NCBI GenBank assembly: GCA_947561395.2
Contig: OX387182.1
Span: forward strand, 41,099,949 to 41,163,948
Direction: 5' to 3'
Length of the DNA stretch: 64,000 bases
From: Buxus sempervirens
Lineage: Eukaryota > Streptophyta > Magnoliopsida > Buxales > Buxaceae
The translations under genes and the position numbers were made by a program. The notes under the pieces were generated by a model. That model was not told the origin of the DNA. It worked only from the letters and a program-made list of their open reading frames with translations, and searched no databases. Positions 47,464-57,499 of the stretch are shown one piece after another (position 1 is the first letter of the stretch; each line of letters starts with the position of its first letter).

Positions 47464-47760
47464 TGCTTCTAGCGCTGTGGTTGTTCCCATTTGTGCTACA
47501 AATCCACAAAGAAATCTGACTCTCATCTCTACAAATCTCTCCAGCTACTGCCATTTCTAACCATGATAATATATCGATTGAGTACTTTGGTGAATCATCA
47601 ACACTGATCCTCCACTATGGGTGCTTTTCCTTTGAAGAAAGCAACGTTTCTTGTTTTCTAAATTGCCCAAATATAATTTGCTTACTTGTAAGAGGAGCCA
47701 CATGATTGTCATTAAGCATTTGAGACATGATCTTCCCCTCTCCACATACTTGTTTTGTGG
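47464..47760 (-). mobile_element. LINE RNase H region (part 2)
   Basis: Continues the LINE of 39,520-39,905 on the other side of the Copia element. Reads QMGTTTALEAE next to the GTTTC junction, the residues that normally precede HAALEGLQLA in plant LINE RNase H. Upstream sequence contains frameshifts and stops and fades out near 47,760, so the LINE is 5'-truncated. Confidence 0.6.
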
Positions 47761-47929
47761 TCTATCAGATCATTGACCTCGGAGAGATTATTCAAATAAA
47801 TGGTCGAACCTAGGTGCCAATTTTCTGGTTTGTGTGTAATCTATGAGTCCAACAGTGTGATCATTTTGTTAGATATGATTTAGGTCTCTCTAGAAGAGCT
47901 CCACCTAAAGACATAATCCTAAACAGTGA

Positions 47930-48215
47930 ATTGAACCCACCCAGAGCTAGCTCCACGGATCTTCAGGAAAGTTGGGAGAATCTTGAATCACTTATCAAAA
48001 CTAGACGCTATTAGAGAGGATATAATGGAATGGAAATAGGCAAAATTCACTATTAGAAGCTGCTATGAAGTAATAAAATCAAAGGGAGAACAAGCAGTTT
48101 GGTCGAGATTAGATGGGTTTCCATGGTGCATAAATATATAAGCTTTCATTCTTTGGCATAGTGTTAAATACCGTTGCACCTAAATTCTTAAGCTGATAAG
48201 AGGGAGGGCCTAAAT
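47930..48215 (+). mobile_element. Second LINE fragment, zinc-binding (zf-RVT) region
   Basis: Plus-strand reading AKFTIRSCYEVIKSKGEQAV, then WSRLDGFPWCINI, AFILWHSVKYRCT and LIRGRA, separated by three in-frame stops. This matches the zf-RVT pattern of plant LINEs (FSVKSAYxLL...W..IW...P.K..FLW....R..T...L..RG). Opposite in orientation to the LINE at 47,464-47,760, so a separate fragment. 47,761-47,929 and 48,216-48,419 show nothing recognisable. Confidence 0.6.
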
Positions 48216-48419
48216 AAAATATCTCAACACTTCCTCACATGTGTGATTTCGTATAGGAATATGCATGGGGAGGACAAACACATATGGGGCACATACATCC
48301 TGGATACAAATAGATGTCAACTTATCCTTGGTAGTTGAACACAAGACGTCCCGCTTTGGTACCATGTCCACTTATCTTTGGTACCAAGTGCATTTTTTGA
48401 TTGAAGATATTATTATTGT

Positions 48420-48824
48420 TGTAACACCCCGAATCCGGGTCATTTTTTTTTCCAAAAATACTCGGATCAAGGCATTAACTTGTGGTACATTACAATCAGT
48501 TCAAATATAAGGAAATAAAGAACTAAAATTTATCAGAGTGCTAGGAAGCTTAAATCATTTATTAGAAACTGAATCTCCCTATTACATCAATTAATCAAAT
48601 GGAAGGCAACTACAAATTAACTAACTCTTAATATCCTACCAAATCATCTATTATGATTCCAATAAAATAAATACAACTATATAAAATTATCCTACTCTTT
48701 TCATATGGAATTTCTAGACTTCAACCCACTATCTGTCTAACCCGTGGCGTCCTCTCCAAGATGACCTGAAAAATAGAATATAAAGTAGGGGTGAGATACG
48801 AATATCTCAGTAGGTAACACATGC
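48420..48824 (+). mobile_element. Del-like LTR start, interrupted by the Tat element
   Basis: Begins TGTAACACCCCGAATCCGGG and follows the LTR at 42,085 and 2920 through GTGAGATACGAATATCTCAG and TAGGTAAC (48,791-48,818). It stops at the Tat element start, 48,825. The remainder is beyond the window. Confidence 0.75.
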
Positions 48825-48937
48825 TGTAGACACCCCAAATTGCACCCCGATGTAAGAGATTAACTAAGAAAGGCTCCTAAGGTCTTATTTGAGCCTTGAC
48901 ATGTGTCAAACTTTCAAAAACAATCAAAATCAGTGCC

Positions 48938-49204
48938 AACCGCATTGTGTATGCGGTTTTTATAATTTCGGTTTCAACCGCTCTGTATGTGCGGTTGCAA
49001 CCGCACAGACAGCACGGTTTAGGTCCTTGCTTGTTGCGCTGGCGGCCACGTGGCTTCGCGAAGCTTCGGCCGTTAAGCCGCGTGGACAGCACTCAATTAA
49101 AGCATAACTGAATTGAACCGTTCTGTATATGCGGTTTGGTCGAATTGGTATTGAACCGCACTTTGAGTGGCGGTTCTGTGGAAACCGCACTGAGTATACG
49201 GTTT
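48938..49204 (+). repeat. AACCGCA/TGCGGTT palindromes in U3
   Basis: Six palindromes of about 22 bp: 48,938-48,959, 48,975-48,997, 48,998-49,020, 49,116-49,137, 49,153-49,176 and 49,182-49,204. All have AACCG arms and CGGTT partners with variable centres, 200-470 bp upstream of the TATA box. The type recurs in the leader and in the 3' region. Confidence 0.85.
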
Positions 49205-51017
49205 TGGCTGTTTTGGGGATTTGCGAAATGGCTCGATCTCTGAGCCTTATTTACGCATATTACCTCTCTCTCAAAGACCTAAACTCCCTATTTCACCCTC
49301 TGAAACTTGCTGAATTACACCAATTCATGCCTTGGAGGAGAATTGGAATAATCTAGAAGGCCTTTTTGGCCTACCCTTGGGACTCTTCTACCCTTGGCTT
49401 GGCCTATAAATAGAGAGGCCCTCCTCTTGCAAAGGGCTGACAATTTGAAGCTTAGAAGCTCTGCAAGAAGAAGGAGAAACTCTGCTGGATTGTCTACTGA
49501 AGGCTCAAGCTACCAAGGTAAAGCTCTCTTTCATTTCCAGTCTTCCCTTTTAAGTTCTAGCAAATCTCTCATCTTCTACCTTTCTGTAGTGTAAGGCCTT
49601 TGTGCATTTTTGTAACCCCAAACCCCTTCTAAAGTACCTGGGAATCCTCTCTAGCCGTAAAATGTGAAGAGAGAGCCTGGGGAAAAGGAAGGTGGAATGG
49701 ATCCTCTAGGTTTAGAACCTACAAGTGATGAAAAACATGCTATATGGTTATTTTGAACCCTTGAATGCTTCTCTGATTTTATTTTATATTTGGAGAAGAT
49801 GTGAATCCATGCTCTCAATAGCCATGGATTCCAAGCTTCTCATAGAAATGAAATTTTCCACACTTTCACACTCACTTTTCACTATTTTCATCAAATGGGC
49901 TAGATCTTGGGCCTTCCATGTTCAATATGGAAAATCTGAGGTCCTAGGCCTCAAAATGAGTTTTATAACTTCATGAGAGGATTTCTTGTTGATTTTGAGG
50001 TTTTGGTCGAATCCACATGCACACATGCACTGGTTTCTATATTTCCTCCTCAAAAAACCTCAAAACAGGACAGATCTGTGGCCTGTCTTGGAAGACTCAT
50101 AACTTCATCCTCCGGATGAATTTTTGAGTGATTCCAAAGACATGTGATAGATTGGAAGGTCTATTTAATATCTGGAAATTTTCGTCCACTTCCATGTAGC
50201 CAATTTTTGACACCATCTCTTCAAAGTTTGTAGGACAGTTCAGCCCAGAATGCTGAACTTGTCGCTTTGATGGTGCACTATTTGCTCAGTTTTAATCCGT
50301 TTCCTATGATTCTAGTTTCTGAGTTTTCTTTAAGAAGTCTACTTTCATTTCCAACTAGTTTCAACAGATTTCAATCTGTTTTGTGCCTTGGGTGCTCAGT
50401 TGACTCAGAGGTGCTCGCTGGCATAGTCCAGAGCTCATCTGTGGTCTTCTAGGCCTGTTCCAGAGAGCACACAAGTCACATCCGGATAGAGATTGATGTG
50501 AGGTTTTTTTCTTTGGAAAGATGGCACTACATACTTCTCCCATACCAATTTTTATGGATTTTTATTGAGCCAAACTCCACGAATAGAGCTTTGAAAATAC
50601 CTACTTAACACCTTTTCTGAGTTATAGCAGCAGATTTCATATGTGGATTTCTCTCTACTTTTGAATCGGATCGAGCTGAACTTTTTACTGTATATTCTAA
50701 TATATACCAGTTTTCAAATGGCTTTGGTTTCATTTGATTTAGATTTAAATTGAATGAGTTATGGTTTATCAAAGCTTTCAAGCTCTTTTGACCGAATTTC
50801 TCCAGATTTGCCTTGGCTTGATTTTCTTCATTTTTACTTTGATTTCACTTCACTCATGAAGTTTTAGAAGTGATGAATCCATAAAGAGAGTCTAAACTCA
50901 TGAGACTTCTCATGTGGAATGGTCACACACATTGTGCTTGTTAAGCACCTTTTTGTTTATTTTACTAGCAAACAATTTATAGCATAAGCAAACCTGTGGT
51001 AACCGTCTTAGACGGAT

Positions 51018-51048
51018 GAGTGGGGGTGCCTAACACCTTCCCCCGCTC
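51018..51048 (+). other. U5 RNA hairpin
   Basis: GAGTGGGGG, loop TGCCTAACACCTT, CCCCCGCTC: nine pairs with one T.G wobble, about 190 nt upstream of the PBS. Confidence 0.7.
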
Positions 51049-51239
51049 ATAAATAATTCCCCGTACCCAATCTCTGGATTTTTCCTCATCTTAGAGCTAC
51101 TTTGGCTCTATTTGACATCTATGAACCTTTTGGTGTCCATTCACACCCTAAGATGGATGGTTGCGACTCTTTACATTTTATTGATCCCCGCGTGACGATA
51201 TCGGAAGTCATCCGAGATGACGAATCCATGTCTCACAAC

Positions 51240-51257
51240 TGGCGACTCTGCTGGGGA
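51240..51257 (+). other. Primer binding site, tRNA-Arg type
   Basis: TGGCGACTCTGCTGGGGA two bases after the LTR end; one base different from the PBS at 24,135-24,152. Confidence 0.85.
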
Positions 51258-51837
51258 AAGCTAGTGGAATTGAGCCATGTTTTGATTGCTTGAGCATGAT
51301 CGATTGATTTCCATGAATTGTTTGCTGTTTTACCATTTGTGATAAACATGTTTGATCTGAGTGTTATTATTTTTAGAATACCTGAGACCTTAGACAAGAG
51401 GCCATGTGATGGGTGTATGCTTTGATTATATTCAAAACCATGTTAGTGGACCTAGATAGTCTTACCATGCTAGGTTGCCATTTTTGTTATGATAAGCATG
51501 CTTTGATTAGAACTTTAATGTGGTAAGCATGAGATCAGAATTTTGGAGAGATGTTTACTTTGTATCAAGCATGCTCACCATGATTTATTTGCTTTTTTGT
51601 ACAACATGATAACATGCTTGCATGATGCTTGTGTGAATACATGTTTAGTATGAGCATGCTAGGTGTTTTTTTTTAATTACTTTGTTTTACTCATGATTGT
51701 TTACTTCAAATATGATTTCCATATCATGCCTTGGTGAATGTGATTGCGCTTGCATGAATAAGAAAAAAGAGTGGCAAGGGTGGGACGTTGTGTTGAATGT
51801 GACCCTCTTTTTCAAATGCACTTGAGCACTTTTTTTT

Positions 51838-52075
51838 ATTTTTTACACAGCCTACCTATCACCTATAGGAAGTTGAACAGGAATGTGTGTAGCTTGGCGC
51901 ACCGAGGTCGTTACTTCGGAAAGCGAAAGTGAAAACATTCACCTTAGAGACTTTGAGCCAATGATGTGATGACATGGTGGATCTAGAATTCTGGTCATAC
52001 ACTAGGCTTGAGCTCTAAGTTGCCAATAAGCCAAAACCCAAAACCCCTACGCGAAGGTGGAGAAACACCCTTTTG
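51838..52075 (+). other. Conserved leader block, candidate structured RNA
   Basis: Counterpart of 22,918-23,160. Contains CCTATAGG (51,862-51,869) in the context ACCTATAGGAAGTTGAAC, and the hairpin CCGAGGT-CGTT-ACTTCGG (51,902-51,919). A base change relative to the other element is tolerated there as a G.U pair. Confidence 0.65.
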
Positions 52076-52851
52076 GCCAAAATAAACCAAATGCGATGGG
52101 GAAAGGGTTTGTAATTGAGGGAAGGCCGTCTTGCATGGCTCAGGTGGTCCAAGGCATGATATGGACGCCATTTGGAAGGTAAACATGAGGTAACAAGGTA
52201 ATGTAAGCCTATTATTTGTGGTAACATCTTTACTTTGTAAATATCATGCTCATGTTGGCCATTTGTGGGGATTTTGTTATTCCCAGAAATTTGTTGTTAT
52301 CCTAGGATTGGTGTAGCCCTTAGAGAGAGTTTTTACTCTTCTTAGGTGTCGTTCTACCCCAAATGTCCATAGGAGGCACCTAAAAGTCCCAAAATCCATG
52401 CATTGGGTGTCTATTTTGGGGGGGGAGCCTACGCCCTCCTATGTATGAATATTACTAATCCTTTGTTTTGCAGGAAATTTGTGTGGAGAACACCCTGGAG
52501 CTGCTGGTACAAAGGGTTTTTTTTTTCCTTTTTTAGTTTAAAAATTCTCATTCTCAAGCCTGAGGAGGCTAAAATTGTAATTTTATTTTGATTCATGCCC
52601 TTGAAGGCCAATTTGTATTGTAACATGTTTCTTTTATCATAAGAAATCTGTTTGTGCATGTGTTTGGTATCCCCATGCAATTTCATGAAATTCAAGGTTT
52701 AAGCGGGCCTTTAATGCCATTTGATATGTCAAGTGCCCAACTTGGGGCAGTCCAGAAGCCACCCAGTGGTGAACAGTGTGTTTGGGCAAGTAACCAAGCT
52801 AATAAAACCAATTGGAAAAGGAAACAATTCGAAAATCTGTTTTTCAGCTGA

Positions 52852-52940
52852 AAACCGTCCTGAGTATGCGGTTGTCTGCATTTTCGCTGCAACCGCATGT
52901 ATCATACGGTTTGAGCCAAACCGTCCTGAGTGTGCGGTTT
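52852..52940 (+). repeat. AACCG palindromes in leader
   Basis: Three palindromes (52,852-52,873, 52,891-52,912 and 52,918-52,940) of the same type as the U3 set, between PBS and tandem repeats. This is the same relative position as the leader cassette of the gag-only element. Confidence 0.8.
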
Positions 52941-53667
52941 TAAGCCGAAATCCCATTCTGGCCATGCTAATTAAACGTTTCTGGGTCCTTTCATCCCTAA
53001 GTTATATAAGCAAATGGGCAGTGACTCCAAATAAGATAAATGGCATTTAAACCATTCCAAATCCACCCGGATCAAGAGATTAAGGTCATTTTGAACATAT
53101 TCACCTAAATTGAGCAAATTAATCCAACTCAAAAGTGAAAATGATGAAATAAAGTTGGCTCAAACCAAAAGTCGGGTCAAGCACCAAATTTTGCGGTTTA
53201 AGCTCATGTTAGGCTCTTTTTACCTAATTTGAACACTTAACCCATCTTAAGTGAAGTAAATGAGTAAAAGAAAATTGGTTCAAATAACCAACCTAATCAT
53301 ACTTCAACCTCAAGAATTAAACTTGGAAATCACAATAAGTTCCCAAAACATGTTAAGCTTAAAGTGTAATGCAATTCATGAAAGGAAGCTCAACTCTTTT
53401 AAAATGGGGCAAATTCCAATCAAAAATCAATCTTTAAGAAATCTTTAAACATAAAGTGTTCAAACTTTTAAGATTTCTTCCAAAGAGCAATTGGGTCACT
53501 TGGAAACCTTTGAATTCCAAGCAAATAATCATTTAAAAATCAAATGAAAGGAAAATTTTAAGTAAATCATCTCCTTGAAAGCAATTTGAGTCTCTTTTTA
53601 ACTCAAAAACACCTAAGGGGAAATCAAAAATATTTTAGGCATCTGAAAGCCTTGGAATTTCAGAAAA

Positions 53668-54998
53668 TCAACTCATAGGACTCCTGGAAGCCTGAAATTC
53701 CAGACTTTTTCAAAATCTTCATAGGCCTTCTAAAGCCTGAATTTAGAAACTCATAGGACCCTGGAAGCCTGAAATTCCAGACTTTTTCAAAATCTTCATA
53801 GCCCTTCTAAAGCCTGAATTTAGAAACTCATAGGACTCCTGGAAGCCTGAAATTCCAGACTTTTTCAAAATCTTCATAGGCCTTCTAAAGCCTGAATTTA
53901 GAAACTCATAGGACTCCTGGAAGCCTGAAATTCCAGACTTTTTCAAAATCTTCATAGGCCTTCTAAAGCCTGAATTTAGAAACTCATAGGACCCTGGAAG
54001 CCTGAAATTCCAGACTTTTTCAAAATCTTCATAGGCCTTCTAAAGCCTGAATTTAGAAACTCATAGGACCCTGGAAGCCTGAAATTCCAGACTTTTTCAA
54101 AATCTTCATAGGCCTTCTAAAGCCTGAATTTAGAAACTCATAGGACTCCTGGAAGCCTGAAATTCCATACTTTTTCAAAATCTTCATAGGCCTTCTAAAG
54201 CCTGAATTTAGAAACTCATAGGACTCCTGGAAGCCTGAAATTCCAGACTTTTTCAAAATCTTCATAGGCCTTCTAAAGCCTGAATTTAGAAACTCATAGG
54301 ACCCTGGAAGCCTGAAATTCCAGACTTTTTCAAAATCTTCATAGGCCTTCTAAAGCCTGAATTTAGAAACTCATAGGACCCTGGAAGCCTGAAATTCCAG
54401 ACTTTTTCAAAATCTTCATAGGCCTTCTAAAGCCTGAATTTAGAAACTCATAGGACCCTGGAAGCCTGAAATTCCAGACTTTTTCAAAATCTTCATAGGC
54501 CTTCTAAAGCCTGAATTTAGAAACTCATAGGACTCCTGGAAGCCTGAAATTCCAGACTTTTTCAAAATCTTCATAGGCCTTCTAAAGCCTGAATTTAGAA
54601 ACTCATAGGACCCTGGAAGCCTGAAATTCCAGACTTTTTCAAAATCTTCATAGGCCTTCTAAAGCCTGAATTTAGAAACTCATAGGACTCCTGGAAGCCT
54701 GAAATTCCAGAATTTTTCAAAATCTTCATAGGCCTTCTAAAGCCTGAATTTAGAAACTCATAGGACTCCTGGAAGCCTGAAATTCCAGACTTTTTCAAAA
54801 TCTTCATAGGCCTTCTAAAGCCTGAATTTAGAAACTCATAGGACCCTGGAAGCCTGAAATTCCAGAATTTTTCAAAATCTTCATAGGCCTTCTAAAGCCT
54901 GAATTTAGAAACTCATAGGACCCTGGAAGCCTGAAATTCCAGACTTTTTCAAAATCTCCATAGGCCTTCTAAAGCCTGAATTTAGAAAATCATAGGCC
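53668..54998 (+). repeat. Leader tandem array, about 77-79-bp unit, about 17 copies
   Basis: Near-identical units containing GGACTCCTGGAAGCCTGAAA, TTCCAGACTTTTTCAAAATC, TTCATAGGCCTTCTAAAGCC and TGAATTTAGAAACTCATA. Units alternate between CATAGGACTCCTGG and CATAGGACCCTGG forms, a 1-2 bp difference. High uniformity implies recent amplification. Confidence 0.95.
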
Positions 54999-55437
54999 CC
55001 TGAAAGCCTGCGTAATTTCGGGAGGTTGTGGAAGCCTTAATTCCAAAGCATAAGCCCTTGGAAGCTTGCGTGATTCCAAGTCTTGATTTGTCTACAGGCT
55101 TTTACTGTAGGCACATCATCTTTTGTGTGGGACATGTTGGAGGCCCTAGAATACTCCTACAAAATTTCTGAGGTTTGATCTTTTTCGTATCAATCACCTC
55201 ATCTTAATAAGGTTATGTTAACCATAAATACAAAAATCAAAAAAAATATATATATGAATGCAAAGAGACCCCCAGACTCATGTTCAGCAAGTCTACATGC
55301 ATGCATGCATAGGTGTGTAAAGTTGGTTTGATGGGATACTAACATTTTTCTCTTTTGTCTTTTTCTTTTAACCATGGTACTAAGTTCCTACTGCAACCAT
55401 TGCTCCCCGACGTTCTCAGAGATTAAAAGCTGCTACC

Positions 55438-57110
55438 ATGAACCCTGCTGAAGAACAATCCACTGTTTCGGCTGAGGCCTTTGCTCAACTGCAAGAGCAG
55501 GTGGCAGGGATGACCAAACTATTGGAGAATTTGCTGGCCAACCAAGCCGCTCAGGCTCAAGTGCAGGCGCAACAGGCGCAGGCTCAGGTTCACCAAGCTT
55601 CATCATCCCACAATGCACCACCACAGGCTCCACCCCAGACTGAACTTCCACCACCAATCCAACCTATCCCACCTCAACCTGAACTCTCTCATCCAAACCC
55701 CGAGCCTATCCTGATCCAGGAGGAGGAATCTGAATCTGAAAGGGAAAAGGAAAAAGAAAAAGAGAGACTGAGGGTAGAAGTGGAGAGGAAATTTTTGGAC
55801 AAACTGGAGTCCATTCAGGAGGAATTGAAAGAAGTGAGGGGGATCAACACGTTGGGTGGTACCAACTTTCAAGATCTCTGCCTGTACCCCGACGCATGCT
55901 TACCGGCCAAATTTAAGTGCCCGGACTTTGAGAAATATGACGGCACCGGATGCCCAATGAGCCATCTGAAGCTCTACTGTGGGGCGTTATGTCAATTTGG
56001 CCGGGATGATGGCATCCTGATCCAGCTATTCCAGAGAAGCCTAACTGGGGCAGCCTTGAGATGGTTCGCAACTGTGGACCACGGCAGAATCAGAAAGTGG
56101 AAGGACCTAGCTGATGCTTTCCTTGCTCAGTACCGTTTCAATGCTGACATCGTGCCAGATAGGTACGATATGATGAAAATGAGTAAGGGAAGAGATGAGA
56201 CAGTTAGGCAGTATGCCAAAAGGTGGAGAGAAGCCGCCTCTCAAGTCAGGCCTCCCATGATGGAGCCAGAGATGGTTACCACCTTCATTGGCACATTGGG
56301 GCATCCATTTTACAATCACTTGGTGGGTCAGGTTACCACCAGTTTTGCTGCCCTAGTGTTAGTCGCGGACCGGATTGAAGATGGGATCAGATCCGGGCGA
56401 ATCCAAGACCATTCTGCCACGGCTCGTCAGCAGGAGCCAACTTTTGATCCTTCTGCCCAGAAGCAGAAAAATGGGGCAAGAAGGAATGGAGGAAAGAAAG
56501 AAGGGGAAGTAAACATGGTACAACCCCAACCACCACAAAAAACCCATCCAAATCAATATTGCTGCACCTCCACCCAGTCCGGTGCAGCCACAATCGACCT
56601 ATCAAAACCCTCTCAACATTAATGTTCCTCAGGCAGCAATGCCCAACCAAAAAAGGGTATTCTCAAAAGAGGAGACGCTTGGATGGCGTCCAGAAGGAGC
56701 AGGGTCCTTTCCCCTCTTCCTGTGACTCCATCCCAACTTTTGCCATCTTTGTTAAACGCAGGGTATGTCACCCTGAAAGAACCAAATCCGAATGCTTCAA
56801 AGGGAAAGAATTTCGAACCCTCCACCACCTGTGAATACCATATGGGTGCACCAGGACACCCTACAGACAGGTGTTGGCCATTAAAACACGCCATCCAGGA
56901 TTTGATCGATCAGGGAACCCTGTTGTTTAACACAGCTGCACCCTCTCCTGCCAGGACTGACATTGGTCAGAATCCTTTGCCCCAGCATAATGGGGCTGGT
57001 CCTTCCAATTTCGTAGGGACCATCTCTTCTAGACCTAGGACGTTTGATCCCTCGCAGTTAATTGCGCCAATAGGGACGTCCGTTAAGGTCTATTTTGACC
57101 AGGAAGAAAT
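55438..57110 (+). CDS. gag: Tat-lineage gag region (fossil)
   Basis: Structural polyprotein region. It starts MNPAEEQSTVSAEAFAQ, then a Gln/Ala repeat, a Pro-rich stretch and a charged helix (about residues 100-135). The retrotransposon gag core follows (LYCGALCQFGRDDGILIQLF, LRWFATVDHGRIRKWKDLAD, VRQYAKRWREAASQVRPPM). The C-terminal CEYHMGAPGHPTDRC motif and the SQLIAPIGTSVKVYF segment mirror the gag-only element. The whole carries at least one break. The core is almost identical to that at 18,724-20,510. Confidence 0.9.
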
Positions 57111-57499
57111 AGAGGAACAAATCAATGTCATTTCTGGAAATAATGGAAATGGCAAGACTGCAGAGGACATTAATGCCTCTCTAAACCGGGCCGCTTCTCT
57201 TATGGCCCAGCTTAATGTAGCCAAACCCCCTCTCATTATTAATTGCAACCAGGCTGTTGCTTCCCCACCTACTTCATCATCCAAACCATCTTTGGTCATT
57301 AATTATGACCCCACCACTGCTTCAATTACGTCTGTTTCTTCCCAGACCTTAAAATCCTCTCAACCCAAGGCACCAAGGCAATCTTCGCCTCTAGTTATTG
57401 AGGTGCCTTCTTCTAACCTTATTCCCACATCAGCTCCTGCACCAAGGTCTCATCTCCAACCCTTGGTATTTAACGTTCCTAAACCCTCTTATTCAGAAA

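Larger units (their letters stand above)
48825..51237 (+). repeat. 5' LTR of Tat element
   Basis: A 2413-bp LTR, TGTAGACACCCCAAATTGCA...CATGTCTCACA. TATA box TATAAATA at 49,405-49,412, with GAGAGGCCC following as in the other group A LTRs. Polyadenylation-like region GTAGTGTAAGGCC near 49,587. U5 hairpin at 51,018-51,048, and a PBS-like TTGCGACTCT near 51,165, about 70 bp before its end. Confidence 0.88.

Noticed and set aside
48938-49204. CRISPR-like array of short palindromic repeats with spacers
   Set aside because: Irregular spacing and variable repeat sequence, eukaryotic retroelement context, no cas genes; these are LTR palindromes.
53743-54807. Repeated minus-strand frames encoding MKILKKSGISGFQ-type repeats
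   Set aside because: They are reverse readings of the 77-79-bp leader satellite, kept open by unit length; no start signal, and the unit also varies in length.
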